64,000 nt of DNA from Takashimella koratensis (GCA_003116875.1 BCKT01000017.1:124001-188000), one strand, 5' to 3'. Counted from the stretch's first letter, positions 1 through 11,369 are shown. Made by a program: numbers and translations. The notes: generated by a model from the letters alone, not told the origin.

Positions 1-653
1 AAATGTTATATTCTGTAACCGACACTACTTGCATCGTAGCTACATTTACGGTCTACCAAAGGGACCCACCAGCGACACCCATCACACGTTCCCTCCTTTC
101 CACCTCGCCCCTGTCATGCCCTGTCTCTTCCCTAAGCCTTACCCCATACATCCACTGTTCACTCCATTTGGGTCTACTTTGAACCTTCTTTGCTTCTTCA
201 CCTCCACCCCCCTTTTCCCCTCCCCCTCTTTTGCCGACAGGCTTCCTTTGATCTTCCCCCTTGCCGCATGTTATTGTCAAGATCTACCCCTTGTCTTCTT
301 TACCTTTCTCGCCTAAACTCTATCCGTCCTACCCAGATGTCCGCATCCTTTTATCCATTCTGGTTTAGCCTGATGTCACCTGGATCTGGATCTGATCCCC
401 GATTGGAGCTATAGTACATGAAATGCTATACCACTGCTCATGTTTCAATCAAACAGGCACACACACACACGCTCTTACCTCGTGGAGTTATGAGGAGTGG
501 CACTTTCTCCGCCACATTTTTGCAGTGTGGCACTTAGTCTCTCTCGGCTCGTATTCTAGTAACCGCATAGCCGATAGACCGGAACCCTGTGCTCAGCTCG
601 GGCTCCGCTTCGCATCTCTCTCCATCGCCCACTCCCCCACCACCTCCCTTCCC
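1..653. other. Intergenic/5' flank, no gene recognised
   Basis: Pyrimidine-rich sequence upstream of the first F-box-like gene. Open frames here are short, of low complexity (Pro/Leu/Ser-rich), and show no family resemblance. A short CA dinucleotide run lies near 457-470. I see nothing else supportable. Confidence 0.5.
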
Positions 654-1882
654 ATGTCCCTTCCTGACCTCCCCCTGTCCTCGCTCACTCTCGAACCCCG
701 CAGCCCCTCTCTCGGCGCGCAAGTCTGGTCTCTCCAACATGTCCGGCGCGCTGTCTTTGCCGACCTCAACCGCTATGACCTGGTGCAATGCGCTCTGATT
801 GACCGCGATTCATTCAGCGACGCGATTTCAAAGCTGTACAATTTTTACCGAACCTCCAAGGGCAAGAAGGTGACATCTCTGCATCTATTGATCGCTGATA
901 ATAGGGGCCAGAGTACTGCAGATGTGTCAAGTACCTTGATATCCCGCATGACGAGCTTTACGCCCGTGGTCTCCTCGACATCCTTGACGAGTTTCCCAAC
1001 CTCTTTCTGATCGGTACATTCCGACTCCGTATCGAGTTCCCCTCCTTCTCTTCCGCAGCACCTCGCGTGGTTGATCTCTTCCCTCAAGCTGGAGTGGACC
1101 TGGACAACTACCCACCGGGGTTCTTCGATATGATCACTGCGTTGCCTGAAGGGTGGGAGATTTGGGTAGGGATCAGGTTGAGGGTGGATGACGTCTGTGT
1201 AAGGACGAAAAGACCAACTCATGCTTGGGATAGCGAGAAGGCGGAGAAGAGACTTGCACCGCGAGCGAGATTTAGGTACGACTCTGTGAGGGTGGAAGTG
1301 GGTCCGAAGGAAGGGTTACAGGCACTGGAGAGGGTGAGGGAGAGGTTGGAACGAACAGAGGAGTTGTTCATCGATTCCAACGCTTGGAAGGCGGCGGATT
1401 TGACATTACTTGCCGATCTCTTGCCCGCTGTTCACAAGGTCTTTGTTCGAACGACGCCTGACGTAACGATGGATTGGAGGGTGTTTACATCCCTGAAAGA
1501 GCTCGTGCTATGGTACCCAACTCTCGACATTCCTACTCCCCAACCTGTGGGTGGACAACAACAACTGGGGCGCCCACTTGATCACTTCTCAGTCGAACTG
1601 CGCTATACATCGACCAGCTACATCCTGTTAAAGGCCCGGATGCCACCGGTGGAGGAGGTTTCGCGGTGGATGCTAAGCGTCGGTGGGCAGGGGTGTGAGT
1701 ATCGGGTACTAGTATCTGTCGATGATGATGACGAGGAAGAAGAGGGAGACGAGTGGGTGTTGGCTCAAGAGTGGGATGGAGGTAGATTTACCGCACAAGA
1801 CGCAGTGAGGGGGTTTAGAGCCGTCTCAGAAGACTATACGTTGATGGTTAATCAACAGATAGAGAGCTTGAGGAGGCGCTGA
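654..1882 (+). CDS. F-box-like protein, family member 1
   Basis: Predicted 397 residues from two exons: 654-869 and 905-1882, with a 35-nt intron (870-904, GTGACA...GATAATAG). The N-terminal exon encodes an F-box-like helical module (Q-V-W-S-L-Q-H-V-R-R-A-V-F-A-D-L...) ending at the phase-0 intron, as in all other paralogues in this window. The long second exon is LRR-like without a regular repeat and ends with the family motif G-G-Q-G-C-E-Y near residue 345, followed by an acidic stretch. I chose the ATG at 654 because it gives the usual 60-80 residue first exon; an in-frame ATG at 423 would add an unrelated extension. By analogy F-box proteins recruit substrates to SCF ubiquitin ligases, but Skp1 binding is inferred only. 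It is the only intact family member on the plus strand. Confidence 0.75.
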
Positions 1883-2185
1883 TGCATCAGGTCACATACG
1901 AGACACTACGGACGGGGACAATTGAGGATTGGTGAGAGAATGGAGAAAGGGAGACGGGCGATAGAACAGAAAGAGAATCGAGAGATTGTAAAGTCGAGAC
2001 GCGAGACGTGAAGGCGGAGACCGAGCATTGTGGATGAGGAGACGAGGACTTGAACGAGCGTCCGGCGAAAACGGGAGGTGCTAGCGTTGGCTCATGAGCG
2101 AGTTTGTTCTCATCGACTCATTCAGCGAAGTCGGCGATGTCGGTCAAAGTCGGCAATACCTTCGGTAGCGACGGATTGCAACCCT
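1883..2185. other. Intergenic, nothing recognised
   Basis: Purine-rich spacer between two convergent genes, probably containing both 3' ends. No ORF, RNA or repeat identified. Confidence 0.5.
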
Positions 2186-2998
2186 TCATTGGTCTTCGGG
2201 ACGGACGAGGTGGGTGACAAGGGTAGGGGGCCACAGGGTCGCTAGGTTGGCGATAGGCTGCTCCAACTCGCGAAGGGCAGCGAGAAAAACCTCGGCGTCG
2301 TACACCGCTCCTTGGGACTCGTTCACCTTCTGGTCGGCGGCGTCCTGCGCTGCCCGGTCCTGGCGCGCCTTGGTGGTATCTGTCTCGACTCGGGTGACAG
2401 CGGTTTCGATGGCGAGCTGGAGCAGGTCAGAGACTTGGGTATCTTTGGCTTTCTCGTTAGCCTTTGCCGCGGCGCGAAGGTGGTCGAGAACAGACTGAGA
2501 GTTGCGAAGGTTGGCGTGGGATTCGTGCGCCCACTGACTCGCAACGTATGTCGCCGCCTTGCACGCCGTTACTCTCGCTTTTGCTTCGGCAATCGTCTTC
2601 TTGGCCCTCCGAATCCCCTCGTGGTTCGCAGCTGTCATTTGTCTGACCACTTCGTGTTTGTCTTTCGGGACATTTGACGCTGCGACGTAAGCGCGGTTGA
2701 CCTTGGTGTCGGAGTGGGTCGAGCACTCGCTGCTGATCTCAGTATCAACGTCACGGCGAGTCGAATCCGAATGTTCTCGCCGTTTTGTCTCGGCGACAGA
2801 TGGGGACGAGGAACGGTAGGGATGTTCGCGGTCGCGCGGCGAAGTGGAAATGTTGACGGTAGACTTGGGCATGGGACTGACGAGGGAAGGCTTGTCAGCG
2901 AAGATAGGACGAGTCATGAGGCGAGAGGCTAGGGAAGGGCGGGGGTTAAACGCAGGAATGAGAGAGGGCGAGGTCGCTGAAACGGTTCGAGGTGGCAT
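2186..2998 (-). CDS. Alanine-rich coiled-coil protein, unknown
   Basis: Single open frame of 270 residues from the ATG at 2998. Residues about 1-110 are Ser/Pro/Arg-rich and look disordered. From about 125 onward the protein is Ala/Lys/Glu-rich helix (R-R-A-K-K-T-I-A-E-A-K-A, later F-L-A-A-L-R-E-L-E), typical of a coiled coil. I do not recognise a family. A diverged copy lies on the opposite strand at 3571-4073 and shares this C-terminal helical region, so the two form an inverted duplicate pair. An upstream exon cannot be excluded, because a donor-like GTGAGTAC lies just 5' of the frame. Confidence 0.5.
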   Translation of the reverse strand: MPPRTVSATSPSLIPAFNPRPSLASRLMTRPIFADKPSLVSPMPKSTVNISTSPRDREHPYRSSSPSVAETKRREHSDSTRRDVDTEISSECSTHSDTKVNRAYVAASNVPKDKHEVVRQMTAANHEGIRRAKKTIAEAKARVTACKAATYVASQWAHESHANLRNSQSVLDHLRAAAKANEKAKDTQVSDLLQLAIETAVTRVETDTTKARQDRAAQDAADQKVNESQGAVYDAEVFLAALRELEQPIANLATLWPPTLVTHLVRPEDQ

Positions 2999-3570
2999 CC
3001 AGGTACGTGGATAGAGGCTGCGCACGACACGGCTACCAGCGGAAGGGTACTCACTGGACGGATTCAGTCTGTCTTGGGGTGCGAGAACGGGGGGTGGCGA
3101 CGTAAGGGAAACGAGAAGGATGGTGAAGATGAGAGATGAGGAGAATGATGGTTGTGGGTGGCAAAGAGTAGGGTGGGGAGGATGAAGGTGATGATCAGTG
3201 ATGGCTGACGGCTGATGGAAGGAAAGTGGACCAGGTTAAACAATGACAACATTGACTGCTTCACCCGATACTGACACAAGAAAGTCCACAATAGAAGCGG
3301 GTTAAGTGCATGCTGGCTCGCGCGCATCGCTCCGGCAATCGCTGGGTCATACATGATACTGACAAAGTGGCAGATAGCAGGGCTGGCGAGATATTGATAC
3401 ATCAGGTCTAATAAGAGAGTCTACAAATCAGAAGAAGAGACGAGATCTGCTCGCTCCATCGCTTCGGCGTTGCTTTTGGAGCTACCCCTGGTCGAGGGAT
3501 TGAACGGGGCTGCCGTCGAACTCCGGACTCCCCGATCCCCCCCTGAAGAAGAGAAAAAGGGATTCCGCTC
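2999..3570. other. Spacer between the inverted paralogues
   Basis: About 570 bases between the divergently transcribed coiled-coil paralogues, so it should contain both promoters. An open frame on the minus strand (3064-3402) is rich in His/Pro/Ser and shows no resemblance to any family. No other feature seen. Confidence 0.4.
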
Positions 3571-4073
3571 TTGGTCGGAAAGCAAGAGAGGTCGATGGCG
3601 GTCTACCGGGTTCGACAAGAAGAGTCACCCAACGCAACGACGCGGCAATCAAAAGGATCTCTGCGTCGACCCGGGATGGCTGCGAAGAAGACGGTAGGAG
3701 ATGCAAAGGCGACGGCAGCGGCAGATCGAGCCCTGGCCACAGCGGCGACTGCGAAGCTCCGAAAGTCGGAAGAGTCGGCTCGAGCTTCCGAGGCGTTTCT
3801 TGACCAGCTCGGCGTCGCGGCCGAGACGGACAATGGCGCTAAAGAAGTCCCAGACCTAACCACCAAGTTGGAGGAACTGATTCAGGAGGCCGTCTTTCGA
3901 CAGGGGGCAGACAAAACTAGTGTGTTCGATGACCGCTGGAACATGGAAAGCGCGATTGGAAGGCGAACAAATCGGATGAAACAGTCACTCGCGCTCAAGC
4001 CTTCCTTTATGCCCTCGTCAAAATCTCCAAATCTGTCGACGACGCTGCGGCGATGTGGGAAGCGACGAAGTAA
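3571..4073 (+). pseudogene. Paralogue of the coiled-coil gene, probably frameshifted
   Basis: The translation from 3676 (M-A-A-K-K-T-V-G-D-A-K-A...) matches the C-terminal helical half of the 2186-2998 protein, including the A-K-K-T start and the F-L-D-Q-L segment. After D-K-T-S (about 3921) similarity continues only in another reading frame, where T-R-A-Q-A-F-L-Y-A-L-V...M-W-E-A-T-K ends at TAA 4071-4073. A 29-nt intron at 3922-3950 (GTGTTC...GAAAG) would restore the frame exactly. This is shorter than the 31-nt introns seen elsewhere here, so the copy is either a frameshifted pseudogene or spliced by an extreme mini-intron. The 5' part (3571-3675) does not align and its true start is unclear. 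Confidence 0.5.
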
Positions 4074-4728
4074 CCGACTTCCCTCGACCGACCATTGTAC
4101 CGAGCGACTTCGCCGCCCTTCTCCCATCACCAATCCCTAGTCGCATCTGTCGCTTCTCTCGCTTCCGGTCTTCGTCATCCCAACTCGCATCGAGTTTCTG
4201 TTAGTTCTGGTACCCCCTCTTTCGTCCCTGTCCCCCATCTGACTACCATCTCTCGGCTAGCTCGCGTCCCATCATGTACTCCATTCCTGCCTCGTGCTAT
4301 CCGTCATGGTTCATAAATCGTCTCGTGTCTCCTGTTCATATCCTCTGGTATCCAATTTCATGCATCAGAGCCCCATTTCACCTCTATGATGCCACCGCCA
4401 ACAGGTTCAAGGTGTCTACTGGTCTCTCATACTTGGCAAACACGCCTTCTGGTCTGACATGACTCATTTTTGGGCCATTTGAGGGTAAGAAAAGGGCGTA
4501 TGGAGCATCTGATCAAGCAGATGAGGAATGGAAAACACTGAATGGAAAACACTTGATGGAAAGGGTTAATCATGGTGGATATACAAATTGAAAATATGGG
4601 CCATTCACGCCGATTCTCATACGACTGACATAGTGGGAAACGTTCAAGAAAGCGACTGAAAACATTCCGTACAAAGGTGATTGAGTTCATCCTCGCTCAT
4701 GGCGCTGAATCTCGATGAAGAGCATGGC
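4074..4728. other. Intergenic, nothing recognised
   Basis: Roughly 650 bases between convergent features. Contains a small direct repeat (GAATGGAAAACACT / GATGGAAAGG type, about 4525-4565). Open frames are short and unlike any family. Confidence 0.4.
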
Positions 4729-5935
4729 TTACTCTGATAAGATTTTGATTTCTGCTTTGGTGGCCAGGAAATAGCTGAACCATGCCGGCTCATAGGGAAT
4801 TAGCTCGGGGGTTACGGTGACTGAATGAGTATACTTGCACTTCTTACCCCCGAGACTCAGCAGCATGAGGGCGTGAGCCTCAGGAGGAGGCAGGAACATA
4901 GGAACATGTTTGGAGACCTTATCGCCGGTGATTAGAGAGTACCCGACAGCCTGTGGAGTTGGACGGACTTGAATGTGGAGAGATTCAAGGTCGTTTGCCG
5001 GAGCAGAGAGTTGAATCGGAGATGTCAAGGCGAAAGAATTGGGGTGGACTGCAATCTCCAAGCGACGCAACGCGGGAAACAGCTTCAAGTCAAAATTGTA
5101 CAGGGAGTCGCTGAAGAACGAGTGCTGTTTGGAACCAATATCCCGCAGTCTAAAGATTTGAAGATGGGGAGCGAGTGATCTAAGGCGTTGAATGCTATCG
5201 TGGGTCCAGCCGACACAATCCACAACAAGGTCGACGAGATCTGTCACCCCCTCGGGGTTACTCGAGAACCAGTTGACAAGCGCGTCGAAGTCCGTGTAGA
5301 TTGACACTCGCAGGGACGTCAGTCGAACGACGGAGTGGGGAGATGGAGGCTTGCACCATTCCAGTGGCTGGGGACTGAAAGGGTTGTCCGAAAGCACAAG
5401 GAAAAAGTCATAGTGGACTCGGAGCTGCCGGCCCGCGGGTAGAGTGGGGAGAGCGGGCCATTTGCGAGAGTCTTTCAAGGAGTGAAAGGGGAGTGCAGCT
5501 GTCGTTGTTCGAAGAGGAATATAATGGGTAACCAGAATAGAAACAGGTGTTCGTGAAAGCACTTGCAAGGATGAGCAGTTTTTGAAACTTTGAATCAAAC
5601 GAAGATTGGGGAACCGTTCAACATATTCGGGATATCTATAAACTGCGTTTGGGGCGAAGAACTCGGGGAGTAAGGTTTTTACCGCGGCGGTATACATAGC
5701 CAGGCGGTTAGGTGGGGCAAGCTGGTATCAGCAAGGGAATGAAAAGACGACTTACACGAGGGCCTCGTCGGCGGTTGAAAAGATCGCATGGGACACGCTC
5801 GTAAAGAAACGTTGTCACAAGTTGGAACATGATCGTGTTGGCAACGAGAAGATTCCGCCTGTCCTTCCTGTCGAGGTCGGAACAGACCTGGTCACGCAGA
5901 CGTGGGGTGGAGAAGACTCGGTAGATAGCGTTCAT
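4729..5935 (-). CDS. F-box-like protein, family member 2
   Basis: Predicted 390 residues. Exon 1 (5756-5935, 60 residues) carries the F-box-like module (V-F-S-T-P-R-L-R-D-Q-V-C-S-D-L...L-Y-E-R-V-P). A 34-nt phase-0 intron (5722-5755, GTAAGT...ACCAG) leads to exon 2 (4729-5721). Exon 2 contains F-P-N-L-R-L-I, L-A-P-H-L-Q-I-F-R-L-R as LRR-like strands, and the C-terminal family motif G-G-K-K-C-K-Y. Exon 1 length, intron phase and sequence match the next three genes, so this is the downstream end of a four-copy tandem array. The frame is intact. Function is inferred only from the F-box-like N-terminus: possible substrate receptor of an SCF ligase. Confidence 0.8.
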
Positions 5936-6078
5936 GGTGGATGATGAGGATGCAGAGTGGTGGGGATATTTCTAACTGATGTATGAGTCGATTTTGAAAC
6001 GACTATACAAAGGACAAGGGCACAAAGGATGGGGACGTGGATGTGTTTGGGTCGGTGGGGTAGCTCTATCTGACAATA

Positions 6079-7422
6079 TCAAAGGTCGTGTTCACCTTTG
6101 GAAACACGCTTCTCTATCGCTTTGAGATATCCGAACCAATATGGGTTCTGAGCGGCGAACTCGGTACTCGACTCGGTGGTAAGACGAAGGTGACATTTTC
6201 CTCCACCAATTCCACCAAGGCGATTCGCGATGGATTCTGGAGACGACGGGAGCGCTGGGAAGGTACAGTCGTTCAGCATGTCCCCTTCGGACCGACGAAT
6301 TGTGTAGACGCGGATCCAAAGGGTCTGTAAATTGGGCGGGCAAAGGTGTTGCTCGAGAGGATGGTTAAGAGCCAATGTAGAAGGTGTGATTGCTAGCTCC
6401 AAGTCGCGTAAATCTATGAATGAGGACAAGTCGAGAATATGGGGGAGATCTGTTAGGTTTCTTCACTCGATCTGGGGGATCCATCGCTCGACGCTCTACA
6501 GGCTGCTATATATCCCTCTGTCACTCTGAAACCTCTCTACCCCTGTGGCGTCGGTCGCCGTCGGTCGCCGGCGCACGGTTCGTTCCTCAGACGATGTGCC
6601 TCAAACCTGACAAGATCGTTCAAAAATAATTGCTGATCCGGGCGGTAAAGTCTGATGCGAAGAGCGGTCAGGCCAGGGGTAAGAGTCGGGAGACGAGGAA
6701 TATCTTCCGCTGATCAGCCCTGACAGTCGACCCCGAGGGTCACGAGATTCTTAATGATGTCGGGACTGGAAGCAAGCCAGGACACGATCGAGCGAAAAGC
6801 ATCGTTGATAGAGATGTAGAGGGACGTAACGCTAACGTGCCGCCGATGGCTGGGGTATCGCAAAGCGGGAACCGGGAACCACTGAAGTGTGGCTGAAGGT
6901 TTTTCGTCGGTCAGAAATATGAAACTCGTAAAAGGCGCGAACATGCCAGTCTTCTGGCAAATGGAACGTCGGGAGGAAGAACGCCGCAAACTGATAGATA
7001 TTCGTGCGCAATCGAATCGTTTGGGTGACATCTATGGTAATTGGGGAGCGGCAGACCACGTCGATTTTGGGGTCGCCGCTGATTGAACGAAGATTGGGAA
7101 AGGCGCGAAGTAGTCGAGGGAGGGTCTGATCCCAACCGCCGTTCCATTTCGGGTGCTCCAAGATTCGGACAAATGAAGCGTAGTGAGAGGCGCGATGAGA
7201 TGGTATCTTTGCATCAGTAATAAGCTCGTATGTTAGACTCACTGTGAAAGTCTTTGCATTTGTGAAAATTCGATGGGGCACGCGCTCATACAAGACAGGA
7301 GTCACAAAATCGAAGAAATCGTGGTTGAGCAGGAGAAGAGAAAATTGATCCGGTTTGTCGAGGTGGGAGAAAACTCCGTTGGCTAGCTGGGGAATGCTGA
7401 AGACTTGGAGACACGGGGTCAT
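6079..7422 (-). pseudogene. F-box-like family member 3, broken
   Basis: Exon 1 (7243-7422, 60 residues) is intact and followed by a standard 36-nt intron (7207-7242). Exon 2 starts well (S-H-R-A-S-H-Y-A-S-F-V-R-I-L), but near 6885-6900 similarity to paralogues jumps frame (K-T-F-S to L-Q-W-F-P-V-P-A-L). At 6714-6716 a TGA stands where paralogues have Trp (C-H-D-W-S-A; here C-Q-G-stop-S-A-E-D-I). Downstream, family similarity resumes, is interrupted by about 150 nt of unrelated sequence (around 6470-6610), and returns as D-L-S-S-F-I-D-L to the C-terminal G-G-G-K-C-H-L motif, ending at 6079. At least two independent lesions make it a pseudogene unless the assembly is wrong. Confidence 0.8.
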
Positions 7423-7577
7423 GGTGATGGATGAGAAAGAAAAGTGGAGGGAGAGTTATCGCAGTTAACACAAGAGGAGGGGCATAAAGGATTAAGCATA
7501 AAGGATGTTGAGTAAACAGTTATCAAAGGGTGTGGTATACGCTAGCAGCTTGTAAGCGTTTGGGAATGTGGGGGTAC

Positions 7578-8749
7578 TTATCTGCTGTAAACCATGTCAC
7601 GCTTATCTTTTACTCGGAGGCGGGCACATTTCCTCACCGCGTCAAGGTGGCCGTACCAAAACGGACTGCTGTCAATGAACTCGGGTGCCGAACTAAAGTA
7701 AACTCTCATGCGACACCCGCCACCTATTCTTCTAAGCCGGGCGACCACATCCTCTGGTGCAGGTGGGAGAGCCGGCATTGTCGCATCGTCAACATACTCT
7801 CCTGCAACTGCAACATCGACCCATATCTGAAAGTCTTGGAGGTTTGGCGCGGGGCGAAGAACTGATCGCTGCGGATGTAGAAAAAGGCTAGCGGGACGCA
7901 CATGGACGTCGAATCGGTGCAGCTCGTGGAACGTGGACAAGTCGAGTTTCTGAAGGGACGCCTCGGCGATAATGCTTGTAAGACAACTCATTAACGAGAC
8001 GCGTAGGATTTTGAGCTCCGGAAACAAAGCGCCGAGACGAGCAATGTCGATGGCGGACCAGTCGTGACATCGAATCGCAAGGTCCAAACAATCGCGGACG
8101 CGCTCCAAGTTGGATTCGATCCAGTTGATGCCCTTGACCAGCTTGCTTCGAAAGGTGAGGCAGAGTGAGGCGATGCGAACGTGTGTCTCGTGATTTTCGG
8201 AAGTGAGCGTGGGGAGTGGGAACCATTTGAGGGGTCCTGGAAACCCTTTGTCGCGGAGCATGAGAGACATTGTGTAGCGGATACGAACGTGCCAATTCCT
8301 GGGGAGGTCGACAGCGGGGAGAGAGAAAGAGGGGAGCTTTTTGGTAGTGGTGGGTAGTAAAATCAACTGAAGAACCTCAATCGACATAGGTCAGCGAGAG
8401 ATGATATTGATTTTGGGGTCTCCTCCGATCGACAAGAGGTTGGGGAAGAGTTCGAGAAGTGTGGGTAGTTCAACGTGCCAGGACTGAACCCAGACTGGAT
8501 CTTTTAGGAATCGCACGTAAGCGGCATATCGTGAGGGTCGGAGCTGTGAGGTAAGTCAACAAGGGCGGGATTTAGTACCCACTGTTTGACCCATGAATAC
8601 TCGGTGCGGCACACGCTCGTATAGAATCGGGGTAACCAGATCGAAGAAATGGTGGTGTCGACGAGAAGGAAATTAGCGAGCTCGTGCTTTGGCAGGTGGG
8701 AGAAGATCTGACGGGCGAGAATAGAGAAGGTTTGGAAACATGGATTCAT
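7578..8749 (-). pseudogene. F-box-like family member 4, broken
   Basis: Starts at ATG 8749 with the family module, but near 8641-8650 one base appears missing: the annotated frame reads I-S-S-I-W-L-P-R, whereas the shifted frame gives the expected F-D-L-V-T-P-I-L-Y-E-R-V-P-H-R. The usual intron follows (GTGGGT...CTCACAG). The second exon resumes as S-R-Y-A-A-Y-V-R-F-L and F-P-N-L-L-S-I-G-G-D-P-K-I, then meets an in-frame TGA at 8391-8393, where the sister gene has Ser (C-R-S-P-I-T-I versus S-R-stop-P-M-S-I). The remaining 269-codon frame to 7578 is intact and ends with G-G-G-C-R-M-R-V-Y. A shorter protein could start at the Met just after the stop, but it would lack the F-box-like part. Confidence 0.8.
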
Positions 8750-8847
8750 GGTTGATGATGCGAATGCAATGGGTTTGGGAAACGTTTATGATTTTGGAAG
8801 TCCAGGGGTGGACAAAGGAAGGAAGAAAAAGGATGATATCGACCGTG

Positions 8848-10022
8848 TCAATTACCTTTACGCCTAGCACATGATTGTAACGAGTCAAAATAGCTGTACC
8901 AAAGTGGACTGAGTCGTGGCAGCTCATCGGTGCAATCAATGTAAAAGTACACGCGACAACGACTGCTTCCGAGCTTTCGAAGTTGGGCGACGATGACCTC
9001 TGGCGTCGGTAGCAGAGTGGGGAGGGTGGAATCATCGATGTAATCAGGACCCTTTGACTCCACCTTGATGTCAAGGGACTGAAGATTGGGCCCAGGACGC
9101 GGAGGGGAAAGGGAAGGGGGGATGACAAGGCTCGCAGGTCGAACCGAGATGGTTAACCCTCGCAACATGTGAAATGAAGAAAGGTCGAGTTGATCAAGGG
9201 ATGAATCGGAGATGGGGTAGAGATGCGTGCGACGAAGCGGATTCCACAGGTTAATACGTAGGTTTTGCAACATTGGAAACAGTTGTCCGATCCGGGCAAT
9301 GTCAGCAACGGACCAATTCCGACATACAAGTCCAATGGCGGGACAATTCTCGACGACATCCAAGCACGATGCGAGCCAGTCGACGCAGGGACCCAAATTC
9401 TTTTCGAAAATGAGCGACAGGGACATGATGCGGACGGTTATCTTGTGGTTGTGGCAAGTAAGTCGGGGGCGCTGGAACCAAATGAGCGGTTGTGAGAACG
9501 TTCTGTCCTTGAGCCACAGAATGATTCTGTACCGGATGCGAACGTGCCATTCGTCTGGAAGGGTGACAGAGGGTATGGAAATTGAGGCAAATTCCACAGT
9601 CGTTGTGAACAGCCTAATCCTTTGGATGACCTCAATTGTGATCGGTGAGCGCGAGGTAATGTCGACTTGCGGCTCGCCCCTGATTGAACAAAGATTGGGG
9701 AAGAGGTGGACAAGTGGTGGGACGGAAACGGACCAGACCTCGTTCCATCCAGGATCGTTGAGGACTCGCACACATGATGTGTAATGGGACGCGCGCTCTG
9801 GTGGAGCAAACTTGTGTTAGCGTGAACCAGGACCATACTCACGGTGGGCCCATTCGTTCGCGTGAAGATGTCGTGGGAGACACGATTGTAGAGGAAGAGC
9901 GTGACGAGGTGGAAAAAGTCGTTGTTGAGAAGGACAAGGTTAACAAGGTCGGGTTTGGATAGGTCGGAGCATATCTGCTCGCGAAGATGGGGGATGGCAA
10001 ACACTCGCTGACACGGGTTCAT
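8848..10022 (-). CDS. F-box-like protein, family member 5
   Basis: Predicted 380 residues. Exon 1 is 9843-10022 (60 residues, M-N-P-C-Q-R-V-F-A-I-P-H-L-R-E-Q-I-C...). The 32-nt phase-0 intron (9811-9842) ends at ACACAAG, after which F-A-P-P-E-R-A-S-H-Y-T-S-C-V-R-V-L matches the sister genes. Exon 2 (8848-9810) is intact and contains F-P-N-L-C-S-I-R-G and I-A-R-I-G-Q-L-F-P-M-L-Q-N-L-R-I. The C-terminal family motif is degenerate here (S-S-R-C-R-V-Y instead of G-G-x-x-C). It is the promoter-most of the four closely related tandem copies and probably functional. Function inferred as for the family. Confidence 0.8.
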
Positions 10023-10104
10023 GGTGAATGATGAGGATGCAAGAGTGGAGAGGCAAGACTGATCGGGGGTAGTGAAGATCAAAGGAGGAATGAAAGGATG
10101 CATT

Positions 10105-11368
10105 TCAAACAGCAGTGATCACGGAAATGGCCTTGGTCATGCCCGTCAAGTAGTGTAAACCTTGCCTCACCTCCTCACAGTACGCAGTCCAGTGATCGTA
10201 CTCTTCGTAGTACTTGGGCATCAAAACCGCCAGCTCGTACTTGCATGACTCGCCGCCGTGGTTGACCATCAGTATGGCAAGGTCGATGGGTGCAGGCATG
10301 TGCTCGGGAACGGAGCCGAATGTGTTCCTCTTCCACGCCGGTCGAATGAGGATGGACATGGTCTGCAGTGAGAGGGGAGGAGGCGAGAGAGTTGGCGCGG
10401 AGGTGAGTACCAGGGTGGAAGCGTCCACTTCAAGCTCGAGATTTGTCAAGTGCTCGAGGAGACCCATGTCGAGGGTGGGAAAGGGCTCGGTCGGAGCAAG
10501 GGCGTGACTGTCTCCGGGACGCCATCGGGTGAAGAAGCGCAGACGGAGGGTGGTAACCTTTGGTGCCAACCTCGCGAGCCTCGCGATATCCTCCACCGAG
10601 TACCCAGCACAGACCACGGAGATTTCTTGAGTGTCGGAAAAGTACTCTGCTCGCTGTTCGAGCCACTCGAGGATCTCGTCAAACCCAGAGTACTTGATCA
10701 TCTTGACCGAGCTGACTTCGACCACGACCTTAACGTTGTGCTGTGTTTTTCGAGGGAAATTGAACCACTCCAAGTCAAAATCGTTGTTGAACTTTTCGAA
10801 AAAGTCGATTGCAAAGACGTAACGGACGGTGACTTGCCACTTGGGCGGGATTGGACTCGGTGCGACGTGCAGAGGGATGCGGAACTGCCACGATTGCGCA
10901 ACTTCGTCGGGACCTCGATCGTACGTCACGTGCTCGGTGATTTCAACGGAGATCGGGGCAAAGGGGGCGGAGGTGATGGTGATTGGGTAGTCGCTGTTGA
11001 TCTGGCGTATGAACGGGGAGGTGCGCACGATGGATGAGAGAAGTGTGTGGGTAGGGTGGAGTCTCCAGATGTTGTAAGGTCCATCCATGATGCGGACTGC
11101 GCGTTGGTAGAGCTTGAGGCGGTGGGCCGGGGCGGTCTGGGTCAGCGGGAAACGTTAAATAACTCACTCCGAGGCTAGGCTGAGACATGAAGCGGTGGAA
11201 GTGCATTCGGTGGTAGACGACTTTGACGGCGTCGACGAACGTGTCGTAATTGACGAAGAGTAGAAGGTGGGCTTCGGCTGGGGAGAGGAAGGAGATGATG
11301 CTGGAGCGGAGTTCGGGGATGCACCAGACCGCTTGGCCAGGGGACGTGACTGGGGTCGTTGCGGTCAT
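10105..11368 (-). CDS. F-box-like protein, family member 6
   Basis: Predicted 410 residues. Exon 1 (11168-11368, 67 residues) reads V-W-C-I-P-E-L-R-S-S-I-I-S-F-L-S-P-A-E, a clear F-box-like start. A 31-nt phase-0 intron (11137-11167, GTGAGT...GCTGACCCAG) precedes exon 2 (10105-11136). LRR-like strands (I-A-R-L-A-R-L-A-P-K-V-T-T-L-R-L-R) and the family motif G-G-E-S-C-K-Y-E follow. It is more distant from the 4.7-10 kb array than those genes are from each other. The start codon lies one base from a poly-C tract (coding sense) that runs into an assembly gap, so its promoter is not represented. Confidence 0.8.

Positions 11369-11369
<1 letters not shown>

Noticed and set aside
3064..3402. 112-codon minus frame between the coiled-coil paralogues
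   Set aside because: Pro/Ser/His-rich composition without recognisable motif; more likely the shared promoter region.
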